Shown: piece by piece, positions 8,614 through 17,485 of the stretch
How the letters are laid out: every line of letters begins with the position of its first letter
Numbering within the stretch: the first letter of the stretch is position 1
Source: Comamonas resistens
GTDB taxonomy: Bacteria; Pseudomonadota; Gammaproteobacteria; Burkholderiales; Burkholderiaceae_C
Length of the DNA stretch: 64,000 bases
Assembly: GCF_030064165.1 (NCBI RefSeq)
Contig: NZ_CP125947.1
Location: 4,526,001-4,590,000 of the forward strand
Direction: 5' to 3'
Position numbers and translations under genes: made by a program
The notes under the pieces: generated by a model
Seen by the model: the letters and a program-made list of their open reading frames with translations, nothing else
The model's database searches: none
Told to the model about the DNA's origin: nothing

Positions 8614-9297
8614 ATGCTCAAGCTCTATATCGGCAACAAGAATTACTCGTCCTGGTCCATGCGCCCCTGGGTGCTGATGCGCCAAAGCGGCATCAGCTTC
8701 GAAGAGGTCACACTGCGCTTCGACAGCTTTGCCCCCAACTCCAGCTTCAAGCTGCAGACGCTGGCCCTCGCCCCCACTGGCAAGGTTCCGCTGCTGGCCG
8801 ATGAGAGTCTGGTCATCTGGGACAGCCTGGCCATCTGCGAATATCTGGCCGAGCGCTTTCCCGACAAGCATCTGTGGCCGCAGACCGTAGCCCAGCGCGC
8901 CCACGCGCGCAGCCTGGTGGCGCAGATGCATAGCGGCTTTGGCGCGCTGCGCAGCTTCTGCCCCATGAATATCGAAGCCCAGTTGCAGGAGACCGGGGCC
9001 CGGCTCTGGGCCGAGCATGCCGATCTGCGCAGCGATGTCCAGCAGCTTGAAGAGCTCTGGACGCCGCTGCTCACGGCCGCCAGCGGCCCCATGCTGTTCG
9101 GCCAGTTCAGCATCGCCGATGCATTCTTTGCGCCGGTCTGCATGCGCCTCAACAGCTACGGCCTGCCGACCTCGACCGTCGTGCGCGACTATGTGCAGCG
9201 CGTCACGCAACTGCCCTCGACCCAGGAATGGATTCAGGCGGCGCTGGCCGAGCAGGACTTTCTGCAGTTCGAGGAGCCCTATCGCCAGCATCGCTGA
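8614..9297 (+). CDS. Glutathione S-transferase family protein
   Basis: A 227-residue cytosolic two-domain GST. The N-terminal thioredoxin-fold half has NYSSWSMRPWVLMRQSGI, with serines at the position of the activating hydroxyl in zeta/beta-type enzymes. The conserved GKVPLL cis-proline segment and ESLVIWDSLAICEYL glutathione-contact motif follow. The helical C-terminal half contains FSIADAFFAPV, the usual structural motif. Substrate cannot be inferred. It stands alone between queC and a convergent hypothetical gene. Confidence 0.9.
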   Translation: MLKLYIGNKNYSSWSMRPWVLMRQSGISFEEVTLRFDSFAPNSSFKLQTLALAPTGKVPLLADESLVIWDSLAICEYLAERFPDKHLWPQTVAQRAHARSLVAQMHSGFGALRSFCPMNIEAQLQETGARLWAEHADLRSDVQQLEELWTPLLTAASGPMLFGQFSIADAFFAPVCMRLNSYGLPTSTVVRDYVQRVTQLPSTQEWIQAALAEQDFLQFEEPYRQHR

Positions 9298-9314
9298 ATA
9301 CGCTAGGACAAGAC

Positions 9315-10178
9315 TTACGATGCAACTCGAACCACCTGCGCAGTAATCTTGTTACCTGCCCCATCCGTACGCTGGATGCAGTAAGACTTTGATTCATGAA
9401 TAAGCTGCGCCCAGCTCACACGGCCATATGCTTCATAGCTTTCCTCGGGCCTGTGCCTTTCCAGCCAATCCGTCAAAGCATTCAAAGGAACAGAGCCAGA
9501 ATCCAGCCCTCCGCAGGCCGCAAACGCGATCTGCATTGCGTCCATCATTGAGGAGCCTTGCAAGGGCACTTTGCCTGTCGTCAAGAATTTTTGAAACGCC
9601 TCAGAGCCCAGCATCTCCCGAAAGTACTGTCCGGATGCCAGCATGCCCTCACCCACGCTCTTCAGCGTTTCTCGAAAAATTTCTGCGCGCGCATAACATT
9701 GCTGCAAATAAGCCAGCGCCTCCAAACAGCCACCCAAGGAAAAGAAGTCGAAGCGCTCAATCAAATGGTGAACCAGATCGTTTCGCATTTGCACCATTTC
9801 TCGCATCGAAGCCACCAACTTCTCATGTTCAAACTTATCCAGCGTCATAGAAAAGCGAACGTCGAAAGTCATCTGCCGCACAGACTCCTCTAGCACTTTT
9901 TCATCTGAAACAGGTGTTCTCGCGACACTAACAACATCGCTGCAAAACAAGCTCACCAAACCACCAAGAGTCTTAGAAGCGACTTTTTCCTGCTCATATG
10001 CACGAGTTATATGAGGCTGCTCACCTGTTGCAACAGGCATTCGGGCAGAAATCTGCGAGTCCACCAATAGCGCCTTGAGCATTCGCTCCGATTGTTGCAA
10101 TGAAATCAGGCACCGCCCCATCCAGCGCTGTACCTGCCTTTGAGGCTCTGCATAGTCTGGTTCTTCTTCGTTACTCAT
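9315..10178 (-). CDS. Uncharacterised protein, possible C-terminal OST-HTH/LOTUS-like domain
   Basis: A 287-residue protein if started at MSNEEEPDY; an upstream ATG at 10211 would add 11 residues. No signal peptide or membrane segment is visible. The first ~190 residues are mostly helical with charged repeats. The last ~70 residues contain a pattern (PLNALTDWLERHRPE...YGRVSWAQLIHES...YCIQR) that resembles the winged-helix OST-HTH/LOTUS fold. That fold binds RNA or dsDNA in other proteins. The gene is clearly less GC-rich than its neighbours, suggesting acquisition. Function is not known; the domain suggestion needs profile comparison. Confidence 0.65.
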   Translation of the reverse strand: MSNEEEPDYAEPQRQVQRWMGRCLISLQQSERMLKALLVDSQISARMPVATGEQPHITRAYEQEKVASKTLGGLVSLFCSDVVSVARTPVSDEKVLEESVRQMTFDVRFSMTLDKFEHEKLVASMREMVQMRNDLVHHLIERFDFFSLGGCLEALAYLQQCYARAEIFRETLKSVGEGMLASGQYFREMLGSEAFQKFLTTGKVPLQGSSMMDAMQIAFAACGGLDSGSVPLNALTDWLERHRPEESYEAYGRVSWAQLIHESKSYCIQRTDGAGNKITAQVVRVAS

Positions 10179-10224
10179 TGAACGATGATACAAAACCAAG
10201 TGATCTCGCAACTACCATTGCAAT

Positions 10225-11478
10225 ATGAGTGAATTCAAGGTTTTCAAGGTAGGCGGCGCGGTGCGCGATCAGTTGCTGGGCCTGCCCGTCAACGACACGG
10301 ACTGGGTGGTGGTCGGCGCCACGCCGGAGCAGATGACTGCGCGCGGCTTTGTGCCCGTGGGACGTGACTTTCCGGTCTTTCTGCACCCCCAGACCCATGA
10401 GGAATATGCACTGGCGCGCACCGAGCGCAAGAACGGCATGGGCTACCGCGGCTTTGTGGTGCACACCGCCGCTGACGTGACGCTGGAAGAAGACCTGGCC
10501 AGGCGCGACCTCACTATCAATGCCATAGCTGGCCCCGCTGACTGGACAAAGACCAACGAGCTTTTTGACCCCTATAACGGCCAGCAGGATCTGCGGGACA
10601 AGGTGCTGCGCCATGTCACTGAGGCCTTCCGCGAAGACCCGGTGCGCATACTGCGTCTGGCGCGGTTTGCCGCGCGTTTCACCGATTTCTCCGTGGCACC
10701 CGAGACCATGGACCTCATGCACGAAATGGTGGCGGCCGGCGAAATCGACGCCCTGGTGCCCGAGCGCATCTGGCAGGAAATCAGCCGCGGACTGATGGAA
10801 GAGCAGCCCTCGCGCATGTTCAACATCCTGCGTGACTGCGGTGCACTGGCCCGGCTGCTGCCCGAGCTCGACAGACTCTGGGGCGTGCCCCAGCGCGCCG
10901 AGTACCACCCCGAAGTCGACACCGGCATACACGCCATGATGGTGCTGGACATGTCGGCCCGGCTGCAGGCCCCGCTGCCCGTGCGCTTTGCCTGCCTGTG
11001 TCACGACTTTGGCAAGGGCACAACGCCTGCCGATGTACTGCCCCGCCATATCGACCATGAACGGCGCAGCGTGAGCCTGCTGCTGCAGGTCTGCGAACGC
11101 TGGCGCGTGCCCAACGACTGCAAGGAACTGGCCGAAGTCGTGGCGCGCGAGCACGGCAATATCCACCGCAGCGGCGATCTGAAGCCTGCCGCCCTGCTGC
11201 GCCTGCTGGAGCGCTGCGATGCCGTGCGCAAGCCCGAGCGCTTCGAGCAGGCCCTGCAGGCCTGCGAATGCGATGCACGCGGACGTCTGGGCTTCGAGGA
11301 ATCGGCCTACCCTCAACGCCAGCGCCTGAGCGATGCGCTGCAAGCCGCCCTGGCCGTGGAAACCGGCCCCGTCGCCCAGGCAGCGGCGAGAAGCGGGCTC
11401 AAAGGCAAGGCCATTGGCGACGCCGTGAGCAAGGCACGCGAGCAGGCGATTGCGGCCCATCTCGAAGCCAGCGCCTAG
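10225..11478 (+). CDS. cca: CCA-adding tRNA nucleotidyltransferase
   Basis: A 417-residue multifunctional enzyme that adds or repairs the CCA 3' end of tRNA. The nucleotidyltransferase head has KVGGAVRDQLLGLPVNDTDWVVVG with DTD metal ligands. It is followed by RRDLTINA and RILRLARFAARF. The C-terminal HD phosphohydrolase domain carries CLCHDFGKG and HIDHERRS, as in the E. coli enzyme with 2',3'-cyclic phosphodiesterase activity. Length is normal. It is divergent from the hypothetical gene, with a 46-base gap between start codons. Confidence 0.97.
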   Translation: MSEFKVFKVGGAVRDQLLGLPVNDTDWVVVGATPEQMTARGFVPVGRDFPVFLHPQTHEEYALARTERKNGMGYRGFVVHTAADVTLEEDLARRDLTINAIAGPADWTKTNELFDPYNGQQDLRDKVLRHVTEAFREDPVRILRLARFAARFTDFSVAPETMDLMHEMVAAGEIDALVPERIWQEISRGLMEEQPSRMFNILRDCGALARLLPELDRLWGVPQRAEYHPEVDTGIHAMMVLDMSARLQAPLPVRFACLCHDFGKGTTPADVLPRHIDHERRSVSLLLQVCERWRVPNDCKELAEVVAREHGNIHRSGDLKPAALLRLLERCDAVRKPERFEQALQACECDARGRLGFEESAYPQRQRLSDALQAALAVETGPVAQAAARSGLKGKAIGDAVSKAREQAIAAHLEASA

Positions 11479-11779
11479 CCAGCAGATACCAGCCATTGCG
11501 CCAGCCGCTGTACCGGGGCCCGAGCAGGTCTTTCGAATCATCGACCGCCGCAGCACCCCGGTAGCGGGCCCTGATGAGCTCACCTTGAGCTGCATCAAGG
11601 AAAGCATGCGGCATCCATTGCACAGTAGGAAACGGTCCTGGCGGCTCTCCCCGCCAGGACCATGGCACTTGGTCACCCGGCCTGCGTGCAACACCCATGC
11701 CATATCGGCATGGTTCTTTGACGGGCAGGTTCCGACCTACAGGCCAGGACCTTGCCTTCCACTTCAAAGAGGTGCTCTG
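11479..11779 (+). other. Intergenic leader upstream of adhP with two hairpins
   Basis: A 301-base stretch without a convincing gene. Two perfect stems are visible. One is GGTCCTGGCGG / CCGCCAGGACC (11634-11644 / 11651-11661), without a T-run. The other is CATGCC / GGCATG (11698-11703 / 11709-11714), followed by GTTCTTTG. They could terminate cca or structure the adhP leader. Confidence 0.5.
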
Positions 11780-12814
11780 ATGTCTTTACCCCAGACCATG
11801 AAAGCCGCCGTGGTGCGCTCCTTCGGGAAGCCGCTCACGATCGAAGAAATGCCGGTGCCCCGCCCGGCAGACGATCAGATTCTGGTCAAGATCGCTGCTT
11901 CCGGCGTCTGCCATACCGATCTGCATGCAGCCGAAGGCGACTGGCCTGTCAAACCCCAGCCGCCGTTCATTCCCGGCCATGAGGGTGTGGGCCATGTGGC
12001 TGCGGTGGGCAAGAACGTCAAGCATGTCAAGGAAGGCGATCGCGTGGGCGTGCCCTGGCTGCACAGCGCCTGCGGCTTCTGCCGCCACTGCATAGGCGGC
12101 TGGGAAACCTTGTGTGAATCCCAGACCAATACCGGCTATTCGGTCAACGGCGGCTTTGCCGACTACGCGCTGGCCGACCCCAACTATGTGGGCCATCTGC
12201 CGTCCAACGTGAGCTTTATCGACGTTGCCCCCGTGCTCTGCGCCGGGGTCACGGTGTACAAAGGGCTGAAGGTCACCGACGCCAAGCCCGGCGACTGGGT
12301 GGTGATTTCCGGCATCGGCGGCCTGGGCCATATGGCCGTGCAATATGCTAAGGCCATGGGCTTCAATGTCGCGGCGGTCGACATTGACGACAGCAAGCTC
12401 GCCCTGGCGCGCCGGCTGGGCGCCACCGTCACCGTCAACGCCATGACTACCGACCCGGCGGCCTATCTGCAAAAAGAGATCGAAGGCGCCCATGGCGTGC
12501 TGGTCACGGCCGTGTCACCCAAGGCTTTCGAGCAGGCTCTGGGCATGGTGCGTCGCGGCGGCACGATTTCGCTCAACGGACTGCCGCCGGGCGACTTTCC
12601 GCTGCCGATCTTCTCCATGGTGCTCAAGGGCATCACGGTACGCGGCTCCATCGTCGGCACGCGCCTGGACCTGCAGGAGTCGCTGGACTTTGCCGCTCAG
12701 GGCAAGGTCCGGGCCACCGTGTCCACCGACAAGCTGGAAAACATCAACGACATCTTTGCCCGCATGCACGCAGGCAAGATCGAAGGCCGCGTGGTGCTGG
12801 ACATCGCCGCTTAG
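11780..12814 (+). CDS. adhP: Zinc-dependent alcohol dehydrogenase
   Basis: A 344-residue medium-chain dehydrogenase/reductase oxidising alcohols to aldehydes with NAD+. The catalytic zinc site is visible in SGVCHTDLHAAEGDW and PFIPGHEGVG. The structural zinc cysteines are CGFCRHCIGGWETLC. The Rossmann fold has GIGGLGHMAVQYAKAMG. The AdhP segment NTGYSVNGGFADYA is present. The ATG at 11780 follows AGAGGTGC and gives the normal length; the open frame runs upstream without a better start. It is monocistronic, with a structured leader. Confidence 0.94.
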   Translation: MSLPQTMKAAVVRSFGKPLTIEEMPVPRPADDQILVKIAASGVCHTDLHAAEGDWPVKPQPPFIPGHEGVGHVAAVGKNVKHVKEGDRVGVPWLHSACGFCRHCIGGWETLCESQTNTGYSVNGGFADYALADPNYVGHLPSNVSFIDVAPVLCAGVTVYKGLKVTDAKPGDWVVISGIGGLGHMAVQYAKAMGFNVAAVDIDDSKLALARRLGATVTVNAMTTDPAAYLQKEIEGAHGVLVTAVSPKAFEQALGMVRRGGTISLNGLPPGDFPLPIFSMVLKGITVRGSIVGTRLDLQESLDFAAQGKVRATVSTDKLENINDIFARMHAGKIEGRVVLDIAA

Positions 12815-12883
12815 GCAGGGCTTGCGCCGGGTCACCAGAGGCCTGGCCTTGGTGAGCAGACTTGAAGCCGGGACTCAATCCGC

Positions 12884-13324
12884 TCAGCGCACCGACTGCA
12901 CCCAGCGCACGATCTCGCCCGCGGGCAGTGCACCGGAGATACGCGCCAGCTCCTTGCCTTCCTTGAAGACCACCATGGTCGGAATGCTGCGAATGCCAAA
13001 TGGCGCGGCGGCCTGTGGATAAGCCTCGGTATCGAGCTTGGCCAGCTGAGCCTGTCCCGCCAGTTGCTGCGCGGCCTGGGCAAAGGCCGGGGCCATCATG
13101 CGGCAAGGGCCGCACCAGGGCGCCCAGAAGTCCACCACCACGGGCAGTTGGCTGCGACCAATGTGCTTGGCAAAGCTGTCGTTATCCAGCGCCACGGGCT
13201 CGCCCGTGACCAAAGGCTGATGACAGCTGCCGCAATCGGGCTGGTTGCCCAGCTGCTCCTTGGCAATGCGATTGGTGGTGTGGCAATGGGGGCAGACGTA
13301 GTGAAGGGATTCGGACATGGACAA
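12884..13324 (-). CDS. trxC: Thioredoxin 2
   Basis: A 146-residue protein with the two features that define TrxC. The first is an N-terminal zinc-binding motif of two CxxC pairs (CPHCHT...CGSC). The second is a thioredoxin domain with WCGPC. It reduces protein disulfides and is typically part of the oxidative stress response (OxyR-controlled in E. coli). The gene is preceded on the same strand by the DUF2905 gene, with about 105 bases between them. No OxyR site was identified by eye. Confidence 0.95.
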   Translation of the reverse strand: MSMSESLHYVCPHCHTTNRIAKEQLGNQPDCGSCHQPLVTGEPVALDNDSFAKHIGRSQLPVVVDFWAPWCGPCRMMAPAFAQAAQQLAGQAQLAKLDTEAYPQAAAPFGIRSIPTMVVFKEGKELARISGALPAGEIVRWVQSVR

Positions 13325-13429
13325 CCTTTCTTGGGATGTCAGCAGGGCGCGTTCGCCCTCTTCTGACTCGTCGCTGTACTTGCAGCCAATTCGCCGGGAT
13401 TCAAGTCGTCAGAAGCGCGTGGGCCTGAG

Positions 13430-13630
13430 CTAGAGCTTCACAAAACGCGCAATCAGCGCCGCCACCAGACTCAGCACCACCGTGCTGGCAATGGGCAGAA
13501 AGAACTCGCGCCCGAAGAGCCTAAAGCGTAAATCGCCGGGCAGACGGCCCAGACCAATGCGCTGCAGCCAGGAGTGCAGGCCATTGATGAGCAACAGGGC
13601 CAGAAATATAACGATCAACCAGCGAATCAT
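13430..13630 (-). CDS. DUF2905 family small membrane protein
   Basis: A 66-residue protein with two hydrophobic segments (residues ~3-17 and ~46-63). Between them is the DUF2905 signature GLGRLPGDLRF. Function is unknown. It is on the same strand as trxC, downstream of the next membrane-protein gene. Confidence 0.85.
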   Translation of the reverse strand: MIRWLIVIFLALLLINGLHSWLQRIGLGRLPGDLRFRLFGREFFLPIASTVVLSLVAALIARFVKL

Positions 13631-13669
13631 GGTGCCAAGTGTAAAAGCTCAATGTTCCCGTGCCCTGCG

Positions 13670-14086
13670 TCATGGATGTGCGGCAGGAGGACGGGCAAGC
13701 CAACGTTGGCTCAGTATCACGATCAATGCCGCAAGGCCGTAAGCGCCGGCCAGCACGAACTTCCCCATCGCACACAGACTGCCAACAATCAGCACATCAC
13801 CGAGACCGCTGACCAGCCGGTAGGCCGGGCACAGTGGTGCCGGGCGCAGATGGTCGATGGCATTGCCGAACACCTTGCGCACCTTCCGGGCCAGCCAGAG
13901 CTGACGCAGCAGCCGCACCCAGGCATTCACGGTGACGACCAGCACCAGCAAGGCCCCCAGCTCGAACGCCTCACTTCTGGGGTAAAGATGTTCCCACCAG
14001 AGCAGCGCCAGCAGCAGCGCGTCCACACCCACGGACAGCAGCCAGCGCGACAGTGGTGGATTCATCGCCATGGGCCGGGCATCCAT
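13670..14086 (-). CDS. Uncharacterised membrane protein
   Basis: A 138-residue protein with about four hydrophobic segments and positively charged loops (LARKVRKVFG). I do not recognise the family. The start at MDARPMAMNPP (14086) leaves 7 bases after the stop of the upstream methyltransferase gene, suggesting cotranscription. Starts at 14071 or 14065 are also possible. Confidence 0.65.
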   Translation of the reverse strand: MDARPMAMNPPLSRWLLSVGVDALLLALLWWEHLYPRSEAFELGALLVLVVTVNAWVRLLRQLWLARKVRKVFGNAIDHLRPAPLCPAYRLVSGLGDVLIVGSLCAMGKFVLAGAYGLAALIVILSQRWLARPPAAHP

Positions 14087-14093
14087 GGTGCGA

Positions 14094-15209
14094 TCACAGT
14101 CTGTGCGTGCGGTCGCCCTGCACAAAGCCCAGCGGCAACCAGGGCTCCACGCCCTTGGACAGGCCTATGACCTTGAACAGCTCGCCCATCTCATGCTCCA
14201 TGACCAGCTTGGAGGCCATGGACCTGGCCTTGATACCGGCCGCATCGAGCTTGGGTGCCAACCCGCAGTTGATGAGAAAGTGGGCCTGGCTGGTATAGCC
14301 CAGCACTTCAAAGCCGGCATCCTGCGCGGCCACGGCCGTGCCCGTGAAATTGACGTGGGCCGTGATGTCCTTGAGACCGACCTGCACCAGCGGATCGTTG
14401 TCCACCTGATGCTGGTAGTGGCAGACCAGGGTCCCCATATGGCGCTGCTCGTGGTAGTACTCGCTCTCGCCAAAGCCGTAGTCGATGAAAAAAGCAGCAC
14501 CCCGGGTCAGGCGCTCGCCCAGGGTGTGGATAAAGGCCTCGCCCTGACGGTGGATTTCGGTCAGAAAGTCATGCGGGCCGCCGATATCCACCGGCGGGCG
14601 CAGCTCGCTGGGGCGATCCTCCCAGGCAAATTCATCGCCATTCATCGCCACGCCGCGCTCGAACCACAGGCCCTGGGTGCGCTGCAGCAGCTGCACGGGC
14701 ATGGCATCCAGCACCTCGTTGCCGATGATCACGCCTTCCATGGATTCGGGCAGCATGTCCACCCAGCGCACCAGATGCTCGTATTTGGCCAGCGCCAGCT
14801 TCTGGCGCGCGCGCAGCGTGCCGGACAGATCGACGATGGTGTAGCTGCGCGGCAGAGCGTTCTGCGCGGCCAGCTCGTCCAGAATCTGCAGCGCCAGCGC
14901 ACCGGTTCCGGCACCGAATTCCCACAGGTCCTGGGTCTTCGTTTTTTGTAGCGCTTCGCGCAACTGGGACGCCACCAATTGACCAAAAATAGGCGAAATC
15001 TCCGGCGCCGTCACAAAGTCGCTGCCCGACTCCGGCATGGTGCCGAACTTGGCCGTTTCATTGGCGTAATAGCCCAATCCCGGTGCATAGAGCGCCAGCT
15101 CCATGAATCGGTCGAAGGGCAGCCAGCCGCCCACGGCGGCAATTTCCTTGGCAATGCGCGATTGCAAGGCGCTCGTTAAACTTGAGGGTTCTGTCGTCAC
15201 AACCCGCAT
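14094..15209 (-). CDS. MidA/NDUFAF7-like SAM-dependent methyltransferase
   Basis: A 371-residue protein of the COG1565 family, whose mitochondrial member NDUFAF7 methylates an arginine of complex I subunit NDUFS2. Visible family signatures are DRFMELALYAPGLGYY near the N-terminus, DFVTAPEISPIFGQL, the SAM-binding WEFGAGTGALALQIL and IGNEVLDAMPVQL, and FFIDYGFGESEYYH. Its role in bacteria is not settled. It is divergent from the SDR gene, with only 9 bases between start codons. Confidence 0.9.
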   Translation of the reverse strand: MRVVTTEPSSLTSALQSRIAKEIAAVGGWLPFDRFMELALYAPGLGYYANETAKFGTMPESGSDFVTAPEISPIFGQLVASQLREALQKTKTQDLWEFGAGTGALALQILDELAAQNALPRSYTIVDLSGTLRARQKLALAKYEHLVRWVDMLPESMEGVIIGNEVLDAMPVQLLQRTQGLWFERGVAMNGDEFAWEDRPSELRPPVDIGGPHDFLTEIHRQGEAFIHTLGERLTRGAAFFIDYGFGESEYYHEQRHMGTLVCHYQHQVDNDPLVQVGLKDITAHVNFTGTAVAAQDAGFEVLGYTSQAHFLINCGLAPKLDAAGIKARSMASKLVMEHEMGELFKVIGLSKGVEPWLPLGFVQGDRTHRL

Positions 15210-15218
15210 TTTCCACGA

Positions 15219-16004
15219 ATGTCCTCACCCACCCGACTACGCACAGTATTGGTGACCGGTTCTGCCCGTCGCCTGGGTCGTGACATGGCCCTGGCTCTCG
15301 CCCGCGCGGGATGGCAAGTGGCCGTGCATTACCGTGATTCGCAAGATGACGCTATGCAAACCGTAGCTGAATGCGCAAACCTATCCGGCGATAGCGCGGC
15401 TTTTGATGCGGATTTCTTTGACGAGGAGTCGGTACGCTCGCTGGTGCCTCGTGTGGTCGAGCGCTTTGGCCGCCTTGATGCGCTGGTGAACAACGCCTCG
15501 CTGTTCGAGCATGACGATGCCCAGAGCTTCAGCTATGTGGCACTGGAGGCACATCTGCGCAGCAATACGGGCGCGCCCATCCTGCTGTCCCAGGCGCTGC
15601 ACGCCCATGTGCAGGAACGCGTGGCGGCGGGCGACGAGTCCGCCCAGGGCGCCGTGGTCAATGTGCTGGACCAGAAGCTCTGGAACCAGAACCCCGACTT
15701 CCTGAGCTACACCCTTTCCAAAGCCGCTCTGGAAGCGGCCAACACCATTTTGGCCCTGGCCCTGGCGCCGCGCGTGCGTGTGGTGGGCGTGGCCCCGGGC
15801 CTCACACTGACCAGCCATATGCTGAGCCAGGAAAAATTCGAGACCCTGCACGCCATGAGCCCGCTGGGCCGCTCCTCCAGCCCCGAGGACATTGCCTCCG
15901 CCGTGTGCTTCGCGCTGGAGAACCGGGCGATGACAGGAACCACCCTGCTGGTCGATGGCGGCCAGCACTTACAGCGCTTCGAGCGCGATTTTTCGATGAT
16001 GTGA
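15219..16004 (+). CDS. SDR oxidoreductase, pteridine-reductase-like
   Basis: A 261-residue short-chain dehydrogenase. The cofactor loop reads TGSARRLG, the TGxxxRxG variant characteristic of pteridine reductases (PTR1/FolM), not the common TGxxxGxG. Further features are NNASLF, the catalytic YxxxK in SYTLSKAAL, and a DGGQ C-terminal motif. The next gene, 28 bases on, is folB, which strengthens a role in reducing dihydro(mono)pterins or dihydrofolate with NADPH. Exact substrate is inferred. ATG at 15219 is the only good start; the Shine-Dalgarno is poor. Confidence 0.88.
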   Translation: MSSPTRLRTVLVTGSARRLGRDMALALARAGWQVAVHYRDSQDDAMQTVAECANLSGDSAAFDADFFDEESVRSLVPRVVERFGRLDALVNNASLFEHDDAQSFSYVALEAHLRSNTGAPILLSQALHAHVQERVAAGDESAQGAVVNVLDQKLWNQNPDFLSYTLSKAALEAANTILALALAPRVRVVGVAPGLTLTSHMLSQEKFETLHAMSPLGRSSSPEDIASAVCFALENRAMTGTTLLVDGGQHLQRFERDFSMM

Positions 16005-16032
16005 GCGCCCTCCAGGCGCCTCACCGCATGCC

Positions 16033-16404
16033 ATGACCTCCGCTACCGGACAACAGATATTGACGCTTACCGGCCTGCGTTTCGACGCAAGCCTGGGCAT
16101 TCTCTCGCACGAGAAGAATGCACCCCAGCCCATCCAGGTGGATGCTGAACTCAGCCTGGGCACCCAGCCCCTGGCGCCACACGACGATGACATTCTTCAT
16201 GTGCTGGACTACCGCAAGGTGCGTCAGATCATCATCGACGAGTGCACCTCAGAGCATGTGAACCTGCTCGAGAGCCTGATCGGCAAGCTGGCCCAGCGCC
16301 TGATGCAGCTGCCCGGCGTGCGCGGCGTGCGTGTGAAAATTGCGAAGCTGGAAATTTTTGACGACTGCGAAGTAGCCATTCGCATCGAAACCGGACAATG
16401 GTGA
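16033..16404 (+). CDS. folB: Dihydroneopterin aldolase
   Basis: A 123-residue protein of the FolB family. It cleaves 7,8-dihydroneopterin to 6-hydroxymethyl-dihydropterin and glycolaldehyde in folate synthesis. Visible are [13 protein letters not shown] at the start, [30 protein letters not shown], and [11 protein letters not shown] near the end. It lies between the pteridine-reductase-like gene and ttcA, and overlaps ttcA by 7 bases, indicating a three-gene operon. Confidence 0.93.
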   Translation: MTSATGQQILTLTGLRFDASLGILSHEKNAPQPIQVDAELSLGTQPLAPHDDDILHVLDYRKVRQIIIDECTSEHVNLLESLIGKLAQRLMQLPGVRGVRVKIAKLEIFDDCEVAIRIETGQW

Positions 16405-17402
16405 ACCCCATGAATGCAGTAAACGACAACCCCTGGATTGCCGAAGAGGCAGAAGCCGCCGACGCAGCGGCTGCAGCCAACACGGCAGCTGCCGCCGGCG
16501 AAGAAGCCGCCAAGCCCGGCAAGATCAAGATCGAGCGCGAACAGATCAAGCTCGAAAAGCGCCTGTGCCGCGAAGTGGGCAAGGCCATCCTCGACTTCAA
16601 CATGATCGAGGAAGGCGACAAGATCATGGTCTGCATGTCGGGCGGCAAGGACAGCTACACGCTGCTGGACATTCTGCGCAAGCTGCAAAAGCGCGCGCCC
16701 GTGAAGTTCGACATCGTGGCCGTGAACCTGGACCAGAAGCAGCCAGGCTTCCCCGAGCACATCCTGCCCGAGTACTTCGAGTCCATCGGCGTGGACTACC
16801 ACATCGAGAACCAGGACACCTACAGCGTCGTCAAGCGCGTGGTGCCCGAGGGCAAGACCACCTGCGGTCTGTGCTCGCGCCTGCGCCGCGCCATCCTGTA
16901 CAAGGTGGCTGATCAGCTGGGCTGCACCAAGGTGGCCCTGGGCCATCATCGCGACGACATCGTGCAGACCATGATGCTCAATATGTTCTACGGCGGCCGC
17001 ATGAAGGGCATGCCGCCCAAGCTGGTCAGCGACGACGGCAAGCATGTGGTGATCCGCCCGCTGTGCTATGTGCCCGAGAAGGACACGGCGCGCTGGGCCC
17101 AGTACCAGAACTTCCCCATCATCCCCTGCAACCTCTGCGGCAGCCAGGACGGCCTGCAGCGCGTGGCCATCGGCGAGATGCTGCGCGAATGGGAAAAGAA
17201 GTTCCCCGGCCGTATCGAGAGCATGTTCCGCGCCATGGGCAATATCGTGACCACGCACATGATGGATCCCCAGCTGCACGACTTCAAGGGCGCCAAGGCC
17301 ACGGGCATTGCCGACCCGAACGGCGATATGGCGTTTGACCATGAAGAGCTGCCAGCCATGGCCGCCCTGCCCGGCGGAATGCAAGTGGTACAACTGTCCT
17401 GA
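16398..17402 (+). CDS. ttcA: tRNA 2-thiocytidine(32) synthetase
   Basis: A 334-residue enzyme that thiolates C32 of certain tRNAs using ATP and an Fe-S cluster. The PP-loop SGGKDS is at residues 81-86. The cluster cysteines appear as CGLCSRLRR and in IPCNLCGSQ. The N-terminal ~45 residues are an Ala/Glu-rich extension not needed for the fold. The start at 16398 overlaps the folB end by 7 bases; an internal ATG at 16410 is an alternative. Confidence 0.96.
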   Translation: MVNPMNAVNDNPWIAEEAEAADAAAAANTAAAAGEEAAKPGKIKIEREQIKLEKRLCREVGKAILDFNMIEEGDKIMVCMSGGKDSYTLLDILRKLQKRAPVKFDIVAVNLDQKQPGFPEHILPEYFESIGVDYHIENQDTYSVVKRVVPEGKTTCGLCSRLRRAILYKVADQLGCTKVALGHHRDDIVQTMMLNMFYGGRMKGMPPKLVSDDGKHVVIRPLCYVPEKDTARWAQYQNFPIIPCNLCGSQDGLQRVAIGEMLREWEKKFPGRIESMFRAMGNIVTTHMMDPQLHDFKGAKATGIADPNGDMAFDHEELPAMAALPGGMQVVQLS

Positions 17403-17440
17403 GCGGACTTTTGAACTAAAACCGGACCCTGCAGTCCAAT

Positions 17441-17465
17441 CAAAGGCCCATCTGATGGGCCTTTG
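17441..17465 (+). terminator. Hairpin terminator after ttcA
   Basis: Eleven-base arms CAAAGGCCCAT / ATGGGCCTTTG with a 3-base loop, about 40 bases after the ttcA stop. The T-run is weak. Confidence 0.65.
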
Positions 17466-17485
17466 TCGTATCCAGAGAAATCATC

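Noticed and set aside
10171..11703. A 510-codon minus-strand open frame opposite cca
   Set aside because: Shadow of a clear CCA-adding enzyme.
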